A stretch of DNA of 33,399 bases from positions 1 through 33,399 of the forward strand of contig JANTGS010000026.1 of the NCBI GenBank assembly GCA_024762795.1, read 5' to 3'. How positions within the stretch are numbered: position 1 is the first letter of the stretch; every line of letters begins with the position of its first letter. The position numbers and the translations under genes are program-made. Of this stretch, positions 16,038 through 24,954 are shown one piece after another. This DNA comes from Flavobacteriaceae bacterium (GTDB taxonomy: Bacteria; Bacteroidota; Bacteroidia; Flavobacteriales; Flavobacteriaceae). The notes under the pieces are model-generated. The model saw only the letters and a list, made by a program, of their open reading frames with translations, searched no databases and was not told the DNA's origin.

Positions 16038-17345
16038 TTGGACCCTGAGCCTTCTAACTTTTTATTTACAAATATTGACTGGAATATCCTTATAAGTATA
16101 GTTATACTCATTTTGTTACTATTACTTTCTGCCCTGATCTCAGGTTCGGAGATCGCTTTCTTTTCACTGACCAAGACTGATCTGGAAGATCCAAAAAACC
16201 AAGGGAAAAATCACAATACAATTGTTGAATTACTCGATGACCCTAAAAAATTACTGGCTACCATATTAATTTCAAACAACTTTATCAACATTCTTTTTGT
16301 GCTGATATTCAGCTTTGTAGGTGATTATTTTTTTGGTGGAATTCATTCAGCTATTGTAAAATTTATTATTGAAGTAGGCGTTGTTACTTTTCTTATTCTG
16401 CTCTTCGGAGAGGTACTTCCAAAAGTGTATGCTAACAGAAATCCTTTAAAGTTTGCATATTTTATGGCCACACCCATCAAGATACTTAATACTTTATTCA
16501 CTTTTTTAAGCATTCCTCTGTTAAAGCTTACCAATGTGGTAGAAAGAAAGATCAGCAAAAAGAAAACTGAGATCTCTGTTGAAGTCCTTTCACAGGCACT
16601 TGAGCTCACCTCATCAAATGCAACAACCAAAGAGGAAAAGAAGATCCTTCAGGGTATTGTTAATTTTGGAAATACTGACACCTCACAGGTCATGTGCCCG
16701 CGTATGGATATTTTTGCTCTTCCTATTGATAAAGAGTTTGAAGATGTAATTGAAGAAATTACAAAACACGGACATTCCAGAATCCCAGTTTACGAAGAAA
16801 CCATTGATAAAATTACAGGAGTCTTGTACACAAAAGACCTTATACCGCATATCAATAAAAAAGTATTTAAATGGAATAAGCTAATACGCGATCCTTTCTT
16901 TGTCCCTGAAAATAAAAAACTGGACGATCTTTTAAAAGAGTTTCAGGAAATGAAGAATCATCTGGCCGTTGTTGTGGATGAATATGGCGGAACCTCCGGT
17001 ATAATTACACTTGAAGATATTATTGAGGAAATTGTGGGAGATATTAGTGATGAATTTGATGATATGGACTTATCTTACACAAAAATAGATCCGCACAATT
17101 TCATTTTCGATGGTAAAATTACCTTAAAAGATTTCTTTAAAGTCTTACAGATTGATGATTCAGAATTTGAAGAGACCACAACAGAAGCAGAAACTTTAGC
17201 CGGATTTATCCTTGAACTTATCGGACGTTATCCAAAAAAGAATGAAAAGATCAATTTTAATAATTATAAGTTTGTTATTGAATCCATCGATAAAAAACGA
17301 ATCAAAAAAATAAAGGTTACACTCCCTAAAAAAGCCGTTAAATAG
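16038..17345 (+). CDS. gldE: Gliding motility protein GldE, CBS/CorC-type membrane protein
   Basis: GldE was found in Flavobacterium as a membrane protein needed, together with GldD, for gliding. The 435-residue product has three to four N-terminal membrane helices (DUF21, about 10-190), a pair of CBS domains (about 205-325; CPRMDIFALP and VVDEYGGTSGIITLEDI) and a C-terminal CorC/HlyC domain (about 340-425). There is no ATG near the N-terminus. TTG at 16038-16040 gives MDPEPSNFLF, matching the MDPxP start I recall for GldE; another TTG at 16029 would add three residues. It is followed by gldD after 6 bases. The fold is shared with CorC/PaeA-type transporters, so a divalent-cation or polyamine transport role is possible. 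Confidence 0.92.
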   Translation: MDPEPSNFLFTNIDWNILISIVILILLLLLSALISGSEIAFFSLTKTDLEDPKNQGKNHNTIVELLDDPKKLLATILISNNFINILFVLIFSFVGDYFFGGIHSAIVKFIIEVGVVTFLILLFGEVLPKVYANRNPLKFAYFMATPIKILNTLFTFLSIPLLKLTNVVERKISKKKTEISVEVLSQALELTSSNATTKEEKKILQGIVNFGNTDTSQVMCPRMDIFALPIDKEFEDVIEEITKHGHSRIPVYEETIDKITGVLYTKDLIPHINKKVFKWNKLIRDPFFVPENKKLDDLLKEFQEMKNHLAVVVDEYGGTSGIITLEDIIEEIVGDISDEFDDMDLSYTKIDPHNFIFDGKITLKDFFKVLQIDDSEFEETTTEAETLAGFILELIGRYPKKNEKINFNNYKFVIESIDKKRIKKIKVTLPKKAVK

Positions 17346-17351
17346 AAAACT

Positions 17352-17924
17352 ATGAATACTAATTTTAAAATATTAATTTTTGGAAGTTTATTTATACTCT
17401 TATTATCAAACATATCATGTAAAGAAGATACCATTCCCAAACCCAAAGCACAGCTAAGACTTGAATACAAGGAGGCCGAATACAGAGATCTCAATTCTAA
17501 CTGTCCATACAATTTTCAGATCTCAACTCAGGCTACTTCAAAAACAAATTCAAAATGCTGGGTCAACATCAATTATCCAAAACTGAATGCAAGTATCAAC
17601 ATTACCTATCGGCCTATAAACCAAAATTTAAAGGAATTATTCCGGGAAGCCGAAAAACTCACCTTTAACCATGCCATCAAAGCCGATGGGATAAGCTCTG
17701 TACCTTTTGAGAATAAAGTAAATAAAACTTACGGTGCCCTTTACCAGGTTACCGGTAATGCAGCTTCTCCCCTGCAATTTCACCTTACCGACAGTACTAA
17801 GAACTTTATTACAGGAGCTGTTTATTTTAATGTTGAACCTAATTATGATTCTATTGTACCGGCTGTAAAATATCTTGAAAAAGATATAAAACATCTTATG
17901 GAAACTTTGAAATGGACGAACTAA
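17352..17924 (+). CDS. gldD: Gliding motility lipoprotein GldD
   Basis: GldD is a lipoprotein required for gliding and, in Flavobacterium, linked to the type IX secretion machinery. The 190-residue product has a lipoprotein signal peptide with Cys23 (SNISC), followed by KPKAQLRLEYKEAEY, the characteristic GldD start, and a single soluble domain with conserved cysteines (NCPYNF and KCWVNI). Its place 6 bases behind gldE is the standard arrangement. It ends ahead of a bidirectional terminator. gldA, gldF, gldG and the gldKLMN core are not in this window. Confidence 0.93.
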   Translation: MNTNFKILIFGSLFILLLSNISCKEDTIPKPKAQLRLEYKEAEYRDLNSNCPYNFQISTQATSKTNSKCWVNINYPKLNASINITYRPINQNLKELFREAEKLTFNHAIKADGISSVPFENKVNKTYGALYQVTGNAASPLQFHLTDSTKNFITGAVYFNVEPNYDSIVPAVKYLEKDIKHLMETLKWTN

Positions 17925-18050
17925 AGTATGATCGTTACCCAAGACGATTAATTACTCAAACCGGGTGCTATAAAGAAGTTGAACAATAAAATCTTTTTTC
18001 AATTTCATATAGTATCGCAACGGTATTAAACTGAAAAATAAAACAAAAAA

Positions 18051-18079
18051 AAGACCTCAAACAAAAAGTTTGAGGTCTT
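18051..18079. terminator. Bidirectional terminator between gldD and the SYLF lipoprotein gene
   Basis: Perfect 12-bp arms (18051-18062 and 18068-18079) enclose an AAAAA loop, with an A run on the left and a T run on the right, so both strands show a hairpin followed by T residues. It lies between two convergent genes. Confidence 0.92.
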
Positions 18080-18097
18080 TTTTTTGATAAAAATATC

Positions 18098-18838
18098 TTA
18101 TTTAATACCTGCACTATATTTAAATTTTTGAGTTCCTACGGCTAACTCAGCCATAACTCCTTTATTTGAATAAGTATAAACAGCTACACCATCCTGATAA
18201 TCAATATTGTCTGACATTGCCTTATCAAGTGCTACTGCAGATATTTCACCTGCAAATTTAAATTTATTATTCTTAAAACGATTTAAGGCTGCCTTATTTT
18301 CAAAGAAAATATATTCAGCATATTGCTGGCCACCAACCTGGGCACCAATAGTTGCCTGCATCAATGTAGAAGAACCAATAACCTTATTTTTTTCAAAAAC
18401 CAAACCTTTACCACCGGCACCTCCAACTACAAAAGCTCCTTTGGTAATTTTTGGAAATACAGCATATCCATAAGCATTGGTAAACATTTTTCCAACATTA
18501 GGATTAGCTTTCCCCATGGCAAGGATTGAATTGTTTACTTCATTTTGCAATTCTACATCTTTAGGATAATTTACTTTAATCCCTACAGATTTAACAACAT
18601 CATTTGCAGCTTCTTGTACATCTTCAACAGCCTCAGCTGTTGCCTCTGCAGCTTCTTCCACAGCTTCTTTAGCCTCTTCAGCTTCTTTAGCAACCTTATC
18701 TGCTGCTTCATCTACACTCTTTTCAGCTTTTTCAACTGCTTCTTTTAAATCGTCTTTTGCTTTTTCTTTATCTGATTTACAAGAAAAAGTCACTGTACCT
18801 ACAACGGCAATTACTAATAATAATCTTAATAGTTTCAT
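18098..18838 (-). CDS. SYLF (YSC84-like) domain lipoprotein
   Basis: The SYLF domain binds lipids in eukaryotic relatives; its bacterial role is unclear, perhaps envelope lipid binding. The 246-residue product has a lipobox TFSC (Cys20), then a long Glu/Ala/Lys-rich helical segment (about 21-85) with repeated EEAxEA patterns that probably forms an extended or coiled-coil stalk, then the SYLF domain (about 95-246) with its signature YGYAVFPKITKGAFVVGGA and GKGLVF. The gene is alone on the minus strand, ending at the bidirectional terminator. The Ala/Glu-rich part contains near-repeats of GCTTCTTC-type codons, which could invite slippage. Confidence 0.9.
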   Translation of the reverse strand: MKLLRLLLVIAVVGTVTFSCKSDKEKAKDDLKEAVEKAEKSVDEAADKVAKEAEEAKEAVEEAAEATAEAVEDVQEAANDVVKSVGIKVNYPKDVELQNEVNNSILAMGKANPNVGKMFTNAYGYAVFPKITKGAFVVGGAGGKGLVFEKNKVIGSSTLMQATIGAQVGGQQYAEYIFFENKAALNRFKNNKFKFAGEISAVALDKAMSDNIDYQDGVAVYTYSNKGVMAELAVGTQKFKYSAGIK

Positions 18839-19212
18839 CTTATTGTTTTTAGAATTTTAATTGATTTACAAAGAAAATATATTTTTTCTAATTATCTTTA
18901 TCTTTAGCTGATTATTTTTGAAAGGATATCCGGAAGAGATTAACTTTACAACCAATCATTGCCTGTAGAAAAAACCGTATAAAGAAGAATCTTTAAAGGC
19001 AATTCCTATAAAAATTTTTTTAATTTTCAGATCTTAAGAACATTATTTAAAACAAATAGCTGTGAATCTCAGCAGTTGGAAAACATCAGCCTTATGGACA
19101 TCAATTACCCGGAATGGAATCATTTAAATTTATCTTAAAAATTACACTTATAAAATAGTTATTTATTCTTTTTTTAAACGATTTTTGCAGAAATGTAAAT
19201 TATTCTGACTCC
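18839..19212. other. Intergenic region, no gene seen
   Basis: This 374-base AT-rich gap lies between divergent genes. I translated the short open frames on both strands and found only pieces under 20 codons without support. A possible -7 box for the plus-strand transporter lies at 19180-19187 (GATTTTTG, one mismatch to TAnnTTTG). No strong hairpin was found. Confidence 0.6.
19180..19187 (+). promoter_or_regulatory. Candidate -7 box for the EamA transporter gene
   Basis: GATTTTTG followed by CAG fits the Bacteroidota -7 pattern TAnnTTTG with one mismatch, 25 bases before the ATG. The -33 element is not clear. Confidence 0.4.
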
Positions 19213-20082
19213 ATGAACGATAAACAGCTCAGATGGTTCTATCTGATTCTCCTTTCATTTATCTGGGGGAGTTCCTATATTTTGATGAAAAAGGCACTTT
19301 TAGGTTTAACTCCGGTTCAGGTTGGCACTCTCAGAATGATCTTTACAGCAATAACACTTTTTACTGTAGGCTACAAATCCATAGGTAAACTCACCAAAAA
19401 AGAATGGTATTATATCCTGCTTGTAGCTTATCTCGGTACCTTCTTCCCGGTTTTTTTATTTGCCTACGCCATACAACATATAGACAGCTCCATTACCTCA
19501 ATTTTAAATTCTGTAACCCCGTTATTAACACTTATTCTCGGTGCAGCTTTCTTCGGATTCTCCTTTCTCAGGAAACAGGTGGCTGGTATTATTATCGGAC
19601 TTTTAGGGGCTGTATTCCTTATATTGAAAGGAGCTGAGATCAATCCCGAACAGGACTACAGTTATGCATTGCTTGTGATCATTGCTTCTGTAGGTTACGC
19701 CTTTAATGTTAACATCCTGAAAAAATATTTAGATCATCTGAATGCTCTGACTATAACCACCGCCAGTTTTGCAACTCTGATCATTCCGGCATCTTTTATT
19801 TTATGGAAAACCGGTTTTTTTAATACAGATTTTAATACAACTACTTATAATTCTCTCCTCTACTTGCTGATTCTTGCTGTATTTGGTACCGCAATGGCCA
19901 AAACACTGTTTAATAAACTGGTTCAGATTTCTTCTCCTGTTTTTTCCAGTTCAGTAACCTATCTTATACCCATAGTAGCTATATTTTGGGGAGTTTTGGA
20001 TGGCGAAAAGCTACATCTGAGTCAGATAATTGCCGGACTCCTGATCCTGTTTGGTATCTATCTTACCAATAATAACAAATAA
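19213..20082 (+). CDS. EamA/DMT family membrane transporter
   Basis: The 289-residue, strongly hydrophobic protein has about ten membrane helices in two EamA repeats (about 8-138 and 150-286). Typical motifs are FIWGSSYILMKKAL in helix 1 and the SSVTYLIPIVAIFWGVL pattern near the end of the second repeat. Family members export amino acids, nucleosides or other small metabolites; the substrate here is unknown. The gene stands alone between a large gap and the ribosomal genes. The length is normal for the drug/metabolite transporter superfamily. Confidence 0.92.
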   Translation: MNDKQLRWFYLILLSFIWGSSYILMKKALLGLTPVQVGTLRMIFTAITLFTVGYKSIGKLTKKEWYYILLVAYLGTFFPVFLFAYAIQHIDSSITSILNSVTPLLTLILGAAFFGFSFLRKQVAGIIIGLLGAVFLILKGAEINPEQDYSYALLVIIASVGYAFNVNILKKYLDHLNALTITTASFATLIIPASFILWKTGFFNTDFNTTTYNSLLYLLILAVFGTAMAKTLFNKLVQISSPVFSSSVTYLIPIVAIFWGVLDGEKLHLSQIIAGLLILFGIYLTNNNK

Positions 20083-20186
20083 ATCTCAGATTTTCATATA
20101 CATTGTTTTAAGAATCAATTTTTTATATCAGCAAATGGCTTGAATTATTCAATAAAAAAACATTTTTTCATTTTCATAAAAAGATG

Positions 20187-20194
20187 TATATTTG
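20187..20194 (+). promoter_or_regulatory. Promoter -7 box for rplU-rpmA
   Basis: TATATTTG followed by CAGG is an exact TAnnTTTG match about 60 bases before the rplU start. A TTTT tract about 20 bases upstream may act as the -33 region. Confidence 0.62.
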
Positions 20195-20254
20195 CAGGCT
20201 CAAAACCTGAAGTTAATTCAGAAATTAATAATAATAAAGCGTAAACTATAAATT

Positions 20255-20911
20255 ATGTATGCAATTGTAGAGATAGCAGGGCAACAATTTAAAGTAGCTA
20301 AAGACCAAAAGGTATTTGTAAATCGTTTACAAGGTAAAGAAGGAAGTAGGGTTTCTTTCGATAAAGTGCTCTTAGTAGATGATGGCAAAGTAACTATTGG
20401 CGCCCCGGCTATAAAAGGAGCAGAAGTAACTGCCAAGATTTTAGGTCATCTGAAAGGTGATAAAGTAATCGTTTTTAAGAAAAAACGAAGAAAAGGATAT
20501 AAGAAAAAGAACGGTCACAGACAATTCTTATCTGAGATCCAGATCGAAAATATTTCAGTAAACGGAGCTAAAAAAGCACCTGCTAAAAAGAAGGAAGAAG
20601 CCAAGCCAAAAGTAGAAGCTGCACCTAAAAAAGAAGCGGTTAAAAAAGCTGTAAAAGCTGACGATCTAAAAAAAATTGAAGGTATCGGACCAAAGATCGC
20701 TGAGATCTTTAAAGCTGCAGGAATCGATTCTTTTGCTAAATTAGCCAAAACTGATATAACAAAATTAAAAGAAATCCTTGAAGCCGCCGGTTCAAGATAC
20801 GCTTCCAAAACTCCTGATTCATGGCCAAAACAAGCAAAAATGGCTGCTGATGGTAAATGGGATGAATTAAAAAAATGGCAAGAAGAAGTAAAAGGAGGTA
20901 TTGAAAAATAA
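20255..20911 (+). CDS. rplU: Ribosomal protein L21 with C-terminal helix-hairpin-helix extension
   Basis: L21 is a 50S subunit protein that binds 23S rRNA. Residues 1-102 are a complete L21 ([31 protein letters not shown]). The chain then continues through a Lys/Ala/Glu-rich linker (about 104-135) into a second domain (about 136-218) beginning [20 protein letters not shown], a helix-hairpin-helix motif, and ending with the [20 protein letters not shown] segment. The total of 218 residues is twice the usual L21 (about 103). From memory, this L21/unknown-domain fusion occurs in other flavobacteria. There is no stop codon or frame change between the parts. It is followed after 37 bases by rpmA. 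Confidence 0.96.
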   Translation: MYAIVEIAGQQFKVAKDQKVFVNRLQGKEGSRVSFDKVLLVDDGKVTIGAPAIKGAEVTAKILGHLKGDKVIVFKKKRRKGYKKKNGHRQFLSEIQIENISVNGAKKAPAKKKEEAKPKVEAAPKKEAVKKAVKADDLKKIEGIGPKIAEIFKAAGIDSFAKLAKTDITKLKEILEAAGSRYASKTPDSWPKQAKMAADGKWDELKKWQEEVKGGIEK

Positions 20912-20948
20912 CTCTTTTTATAATATATAATTTTTAAAACTTAATATC

Positions 20949-21209
20949 ATGGCACATAAAAAAGGTGTAGGTAGTTCAAAGAACGGTAGAGAGTCAGAAT
21001 CTAAACGATTAGGCGTAAAAATCTATGGCGGACAACTCGCAACTGCCGGAAATATTCTGGTTCGTCAAAGAGGAACCAAGCACTATCCGGGTGAGAATGT
21101 TTATATGGGCAAAGACCACACATTACATGCAAAAGTTACAGGTGAAGTGAAATTCACTAAAAAGAAAGACAACAGATCATACGTTTCGATCATTCCAGCT
21201 GAAGCTTAG
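20949..21209 (+). CDS. rpmA: Ribosomal protein L27
   Basis: L27 lies near the peptidyl-transferase centre of the 50S subunit. The 86-residue protein starts [20 protein letters not shown], continues with the family core [20 protein letters not shown] and [16 protein letters not shown], and is full length. Its N-terminus has no cleavable extension of the Firmicutes type. It follows rplU in the usual order and ends ahead of a terminator. Confidence 0.98.
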   Translation: MAHKKGVGSSKNGRESESKRLGVKIYGGQLATAGNILVRQRGTKHYPGENVYMGKDHTLHAKVTGEVKFTKKKDNRSYVSIIPAEA

Positions 21210-21231
21210 AAACTGTCTTTTCTTACAAAAC

Positions 21232-21263
21232 AACCCTTATTATCTTTTTAATAAGGGTTTTTC
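21232..21263 (+). terminator. Terminator of rplU-rpmA
   Basis: Ten-base arms (21232-21241 and 21250-21259) with an 8-base loop are followed by TTTCTGTTTT, 22 bases after the rpmA stop codon. Confidence 0.88.
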
Positions 21264-21505
21264 TGTTTTACAAAACAACTAAGACCGTTGCAAAATGGCA
21301 ATGATCGGTTTTATCCATCAAATACAGGCTGGTTTTTGATAAAGGAAGAAGTGGAGCATATAATTGCTTTTATCTTATAATTCTGCATGGTTTTGCAATG
21401 ATCTTCAATTGTTATTTCTCTCCTGATTCAAAGCCCATCTTCAAAAAAAATTCATACTTTCGTATTCTTAATAAAAAAGTTTTCTTTCAAAACAATTTTT
21501 AAAAT
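21264..21505. other. Intergenic region before the flippase operon
   Basis: No gene is seen. The 9-mer GCAATGATC occurs twice (21298-21306 and 21395-21403), which could be chance. TACTTTCG at 21455-21462 resembles a -7 box with one mismatch and lies about 45 bases before the TTG start of the flippase gene. Confidence 0.45.
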
Positions 21506-22963
21506 TTGAGTACTCTAAGGCGTTTTTTAAAAGATACTGTGATCTACGGAATTGCGGCAGTTTTACCCAGAGCGATCAACATTCTTTTAGTAAACCTTCA
21601 CACATCCACTCTGCAATCAGCGAAATATTACGCTGAAAACACTCAGTATTTTGTTTATGCCGCCTATATCAATGCCTTGCTCACTTACGGTATGGAGACG
21701 GCCTTTTTCAGATTTTTTACCAAAGAGAAGGAAAAAGGAAAAGTTATTTCCACGTCTTTTGTTGCCCTTTTCACCACTACATTAATTTTTCTGATCCTGG
21801 CATTGTTTTACAGCAATGAACTTTCGGTATTTTTTGGATTTGAAAACCCGATCTACCTGCAAATCCTGATTCTTGTAACAACTTTTGACACTTTAATGGT
21901 AGTTCCTTTTGCCTATCTCAGAGTAATGAACAGACCCATAAAGTTTACTTTTTACAAGATATTTAACATCCTGGTCTATGCATTGTTCAATCTCTATTTC
22001 CTCCTCTATGTGCCCTATGCTGTTAAAAATCATGGCTATATACCAGTCTTCTTCTTAAATTATTATAATGAATACCCTTTGGTGATCTTTATTTTTATCG
22101 CCAATCTTATCGCCAGCTTGAGTACTTTTGCTCTTTTACTGCCGGTTTTCTTTAAATTCAGTTTTAAGTTTGATAGTCGATTATTGTATAAAATGCTGAA
22201 ATACGGATTACCCCTGATGATCGGAAATCTGGCCTTTATCACCAATGAAAATCTCGACAAACTGCTTATCGGAAATATGCTGGGCAAAGAGGACATGGGG
22301 ATCTATTCCGCCTGCTATAAACTGGGAGTTTTTATGACGCTTTATATCATGGCTTTTCGACTGGGTGCAGAACCTTACTTCTTTAACAATGAGAAAAAAA
22401 AGAACTCCAAACAGACCTATGCTACCATCTTAAACTGGTTTACCATTATCGGAGCCTTGTTCATGGTGATTATTGTGGTTTTTATCGATTTCTTTGCGGG
22501 AATTCTTTTGGGAAAGGAAGAATATTTCCAGGCTCTGGCCATTGTACCAATAATTCTTTTAGCCAATCTTTTTCTGGGTATCTCATATAATCTGTCCGTT
22601 TGGTATAAATTAACTGATAAAACCAGATACGGAATGTATTTTTCTGTTATCGCGGCACTGATCACAATAGGTATCAATATTATTTTTATACCCGTCATAG
22701 GCTATATGGCATCGGCATGGGCCACTCTGATCGCTTACGGATTTATCATGACCGCCTCCTTTTTTATTGGGAAGAGACATTTTCCGGTTCCCTATCCCAT
22801 AAAAAAGATTTTAAGTTATTTATTTATCGGAATTCTCCTCTCCGGCATCTCATATATCTATTTCAGAGGGAATTATCTTATGTCATTCATCCTCTTAATA
22901 GTCTTTTTATCTTATACTTTTTTTAACGAAAAACACGAACTACAAAATATTTTTAAAAAATGA
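21506..22963 (+). CDS. Polysaccharide flippase family membrane protein (MATE/MOP-type)
   Basis: This 485-residue protein has about 12-14 membrane helices and looks like the oligosaccharidyl-lipid flippases (Wzx/RfbX group) that move lipid-linked sugars across the inner membrane. Recognisable pieces are the N-terminal [20 protein letters not shown], the [11 protein letters not shown] segment and the repeated pattern [24 protein letters not shown] typical of the family, here at about 231-254. No ATG fits; the start is TTG at 21506-21508, giving MSTLRRFL, and this is where similarity should begin. Its stop codon overlaps the dut start by four bases (ATGA). No glycosyltransferase genes are adjacent, so the lipid-linked substrate is unknown. 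Confidence 0.88.
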   Translation: MSTLRRFLKDTVIYGIAAVLPRAINILLVNLHTSTLQSAKYYAENTQYFVYAAYINALLTYGMETAFFRFFTKEKEKGKVISTSFVALFTTTLIFLILALFYSNELSVFFGFENPIYLQILILVTTFDTLMVVPFAYLRVMNRPIKFTFYKIFNILVYALFNLYFLLYVPYAVKNHGYIPVFFLNYYNEYPLVIFIFIANLIASLSTFALLLPVFFKFSFKFDSRLLYKMLKYGLPLMIGNLAFITNENLDKLLIGNMLGKEDMGIYSACYKLGVFMTLYIMAFRLGAEPYFFNNEKKKNSKQTYATILNWFTIIGALFMVIIVVFIDFFAGILLGKEEYFQALAIVPIILLANLFLGISYNLSVWYKLTDKTRYGMYFSVIAALITIGINIIFIPVIGYMASAWATLIAYGFIMTASFFIGKRHFPVPYPIKKILSYLFIGILLSGISYIYFRGNYLMSFILLIVFLSYTFFNEKHELQNIFKK

Positions 22964-23391
22964 AAGTTAATATAATTAATAAATCGCGTCATCAAACACC
23001 GGCTTATGAAACTTCTGCTTCCGCAGGAATGGATCTAAGAGCAAACATAGATCAACCGATAAGCCTGAAACCCCTGGAGCGAACCATTGTAAAAACGGGC
23101 TTGTTTATCTCGTTACCGGTTGGTTTTGAAGCGCAGGTAAGACCCCGGAGCGGGATGGCTGCTAAATTTGGAATAACGGTTCTAAACACTCCCGGCACGA
23201 TTGACGCCGATTACCGTGGAGAAATTGGTGTAATTCTTGTAAATCTGTCAAATGATGAATATACTATCAATGATGGCGACAGGATTGCACAAATGATTAT
23301 TTCAAAGCACGAGCATATTCAATGGAATGAGGTTGATGTGCTTGATGAAACCGGCAGAGGAGCAGGTGGTTTTGGAAGTACAGGTTTTTAA
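22960..23391 (+). CDS. dut: Deoxyuridine 5'-triphosphate nucleotidohydrolase (dUTPase)
   Basis: dUTPase hydrolyses dUTP to dUMP and pyrophosphate, keeping uracil out of DNA and feeding dTMP synthesis. The 143-residue protein has all five motifs of the trimeric family: AGMDLRA (I), RPRSGMA (II), [13 protein letters not shown] (III), GDRIAQMI (IV) and the C-terminal [10 protein letters not shown] (V) that closes over the substrate. It overlaps the flippase stop codon by four bases and is followed by the TPR gene after 9 bases, so the three are probably one operon. Confidence 0.97.
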   Translation: MKVNIINKSRHQTPAYETSASAGMDLRANIDQPISLKPLERTIVKTGLFISLPVGFEAQVRPRSGMAAKFGITVLNTPGTIDADYRGEIGVILVNLSNDEYTINDGDRIAQMIISKHEHIQWNEVDVLDETGRGAGGFGSTGF

Positions 23392-23400
23392 ATTCAAAAT

Positions 23401-24264
23401 ATGAAAGTAAGATTTTTAACTTTATTACTCTTTATCGGACTAGCTCTAAATGCACAGCAAAAATCCGGTGCCGAACAGGAGATTTCAACAAAAGCATGTG
23501 ATTGTATTTCAGCAATAAACGATAAAAATCTACCCAAAAATAAAGCGATCAGGAACTGTATTGAAAAGTCTATAACTGATTATTACAGCAATAAGCAACT
23601 CAAAGCAAATATTAATGAAGCTTATACTAAAATTGAAAGTTCGTTAGTAAAAGGCTGTACCTCTTTAAAATCTTTCGTTTTCTCAGAAGATGAGAACCAT
23701 GAATATTCCAAGTCGAAAAATGTACTGGCACAGCTTGCCTATGATGACGGAATGGACTATATAGGAGAGAATGACTATGAAAATGCAATCCTGAAATTTA
23801 AAAAAGCAACAAAACTTGATCCGAAATTTGCTTATGCCTGGGATAATCTTGGAATTTCTTACAAAAAGACAAAACAATATGATAAAGCGATTGATGCTTA
23901 TAAAAAATCTTTAAACATCGATCCGGAAGGTAAAATGCCTTTACTGAATCTCGCCATTACCTATTCTTTAGCAAACGATCTGAACAGCTCGGCTGTCTAT
24001 TACAAAAAATACATCAAGATCTACAGGAACGATCCTGAAGGCTATTACGGACTCGGTTTGATACAATATGCAGGAAAGGATTATGAAAATGGGCTTGGGA
24101 ACCTGATACAATCCTTTAAACTCTATTCTGCACAACAATCTCCATACAGATCTGATGCTGCAAATAAGATCAGTTATATGTACAGTGATCTGAAAAAGAA
24201 AAATAAGCTGGACCTTTTTAATAAAGTTGCAGAACAATATAATCTAAATGTGCAAATGAACTGA
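23401..24264 (+). CDS. Exported tetratricopeptide repeat protein
   Basis: The 287-residue product has a signal peptide (about 1-19, LALNAQ) and should be periplasmic or outer-membrane associated. A small N-terminal domain with paired cysteines (ACDCIS, NCIEKS) is followed by about three to four TPR units (from about 118), including AYAWDNLGISYKKTKQYDKA. TPR domains usually bind partner proteins; the partner is unknown. It is the last gene of the flippase-dut operon. Its stop codon directly abuts the stop codon of the convergent LysE-type gene, leaving no intergenic base. Confidence 0.86.
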   Translation: MKVRFLTLLLFIGLALNAQQKSGAEQEISTKACDCISAINDKNLPKNKAIRNCIEKSITDYYSNKQLKANINEAYTKIESSLVKGCTSLKSFVFSEDENHEYSKSKNVLAQLAYDDGMDYIGENDYENAILKFKKATKLDPKFAYAWDNLGISYKKTKQYDKAIDAYKKSLNIDPEGKMPLLNLAITYSLANDLNSSAVYYKKYIKIYRNDPEGYYGLGLIQYAGKDYENGLGNLIQSFKLYSAQQSPYRSDAANKISYMYSDLKKKNKLDLFNKVAEQYNLNVQMN

Positions 24265-24939
24265 TTACTCAACCTTTTCAATTACATTATCAATTTTTTG
24301 CATTGCTGCAGGAGGAAGAAATCTTTTAGTGGCTAAAACCAATCCGAAAAGAATAAAAAATATCCCCAAACCAATTCTTATCTTCCTTAACACATTAGGG
24401 GTTAATTTTTTTTTCAGTTGTTTAGCCAGCATGATCTTACCGATATCTACCAGAAAGAAAGTCAGCATCACTACGATAAAATACTCCAGCACCTTGTCTC
24501 CGTCTGCTTGCAAACTGGAAGTTACAGCAATAACAACAGTGAGCCAAAATGCCAAAACACCAAAATTGATAAAGTTGAGAAAAAAACCTTTTAAAAATAA
24601 GGTGAGGTAATTGTTCTTTTCGGGAACTACCAGTTCTTCATCGGAAACCCTTTTTCTTGTTTTTTTATGTAAGATGGTATATACGCCAAAAATGATTAAA
24701 AGTATACCTCCAACCAGAAAAATCCTGGGATCCCCCTGTATCTTCTCCAAAAAGGAAATACTTCCAAAATAAGCGATAGTAATAAATACTGAATCGGCCA
24801 ATATAACACCCAGATCAAAAATAATTGCTGCCCTGGCTCCTTTAGAAATACTGGTCTCGATCAACGAAAAGAAAACCGGACCAACCATAAAAGCAAGTCC
24901 AAAGCCCAGTAATACAGCATTTATATATTCATTGATCAT
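24265..24939 (-). CDS. LysE family translocator
   Basis: LysE-type proteins export amino acids or related metabolites. The 224-residue, six-helix membrane protein shows the family start LLGFGLAFMVGPVFFSLIETSISKG (the GPV motif lies in the first helix), a conserved aspartate-containing helix (ILADSVFITIAYFG) and a basic cytosolic loop KKTRKRVSDEE. It is the last gene of the minus-strand run, 15 bases after the reductase gene. Substrate unknown. Confidence 0.9.
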   Translation of the reverse strand: MINEYINAVLLGFGLAFMVGPVFFSLIETSISKGARAAIIFDLGVILADSVFITIAYFGSISFLEKIQGDPRIFLVGGILLIIFGVYTILHKKTRKRVSDEELVVPEKNNYLTLFLKGFFLNFINFGVLAFWLTVVIAVTSSLQADGDKVLEYFIVVMLTFFLVDIGKIMLAKQLKKKLTPNVLRKIRIGLGIFFILFGLVLATKRFLPPAAMQKIDNVIEKVE

Positions 24940-24954
24940 CTTTTGGTCATCTAT

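Noticed and set aside
18545-18748. A Cys/Phe/Ser-rich plus-strand open frame.
   Set aside because: It is the shadow of the Glu/Ala/Lys-rich helical stalk of the SYLF lipoprotein.
19094-19138. A 14-codon open frame in the 18839-19212 gap.
   Set aside because: It is too short, without a supporting terminator or recognisable motif.
20515-20808. A minus-strand open frame opposite the L21 extension.
   Set aside because: The plus-strand frame is continuous with L21 and has a helix-hairpin-helix pattern; the antisense frame has none.
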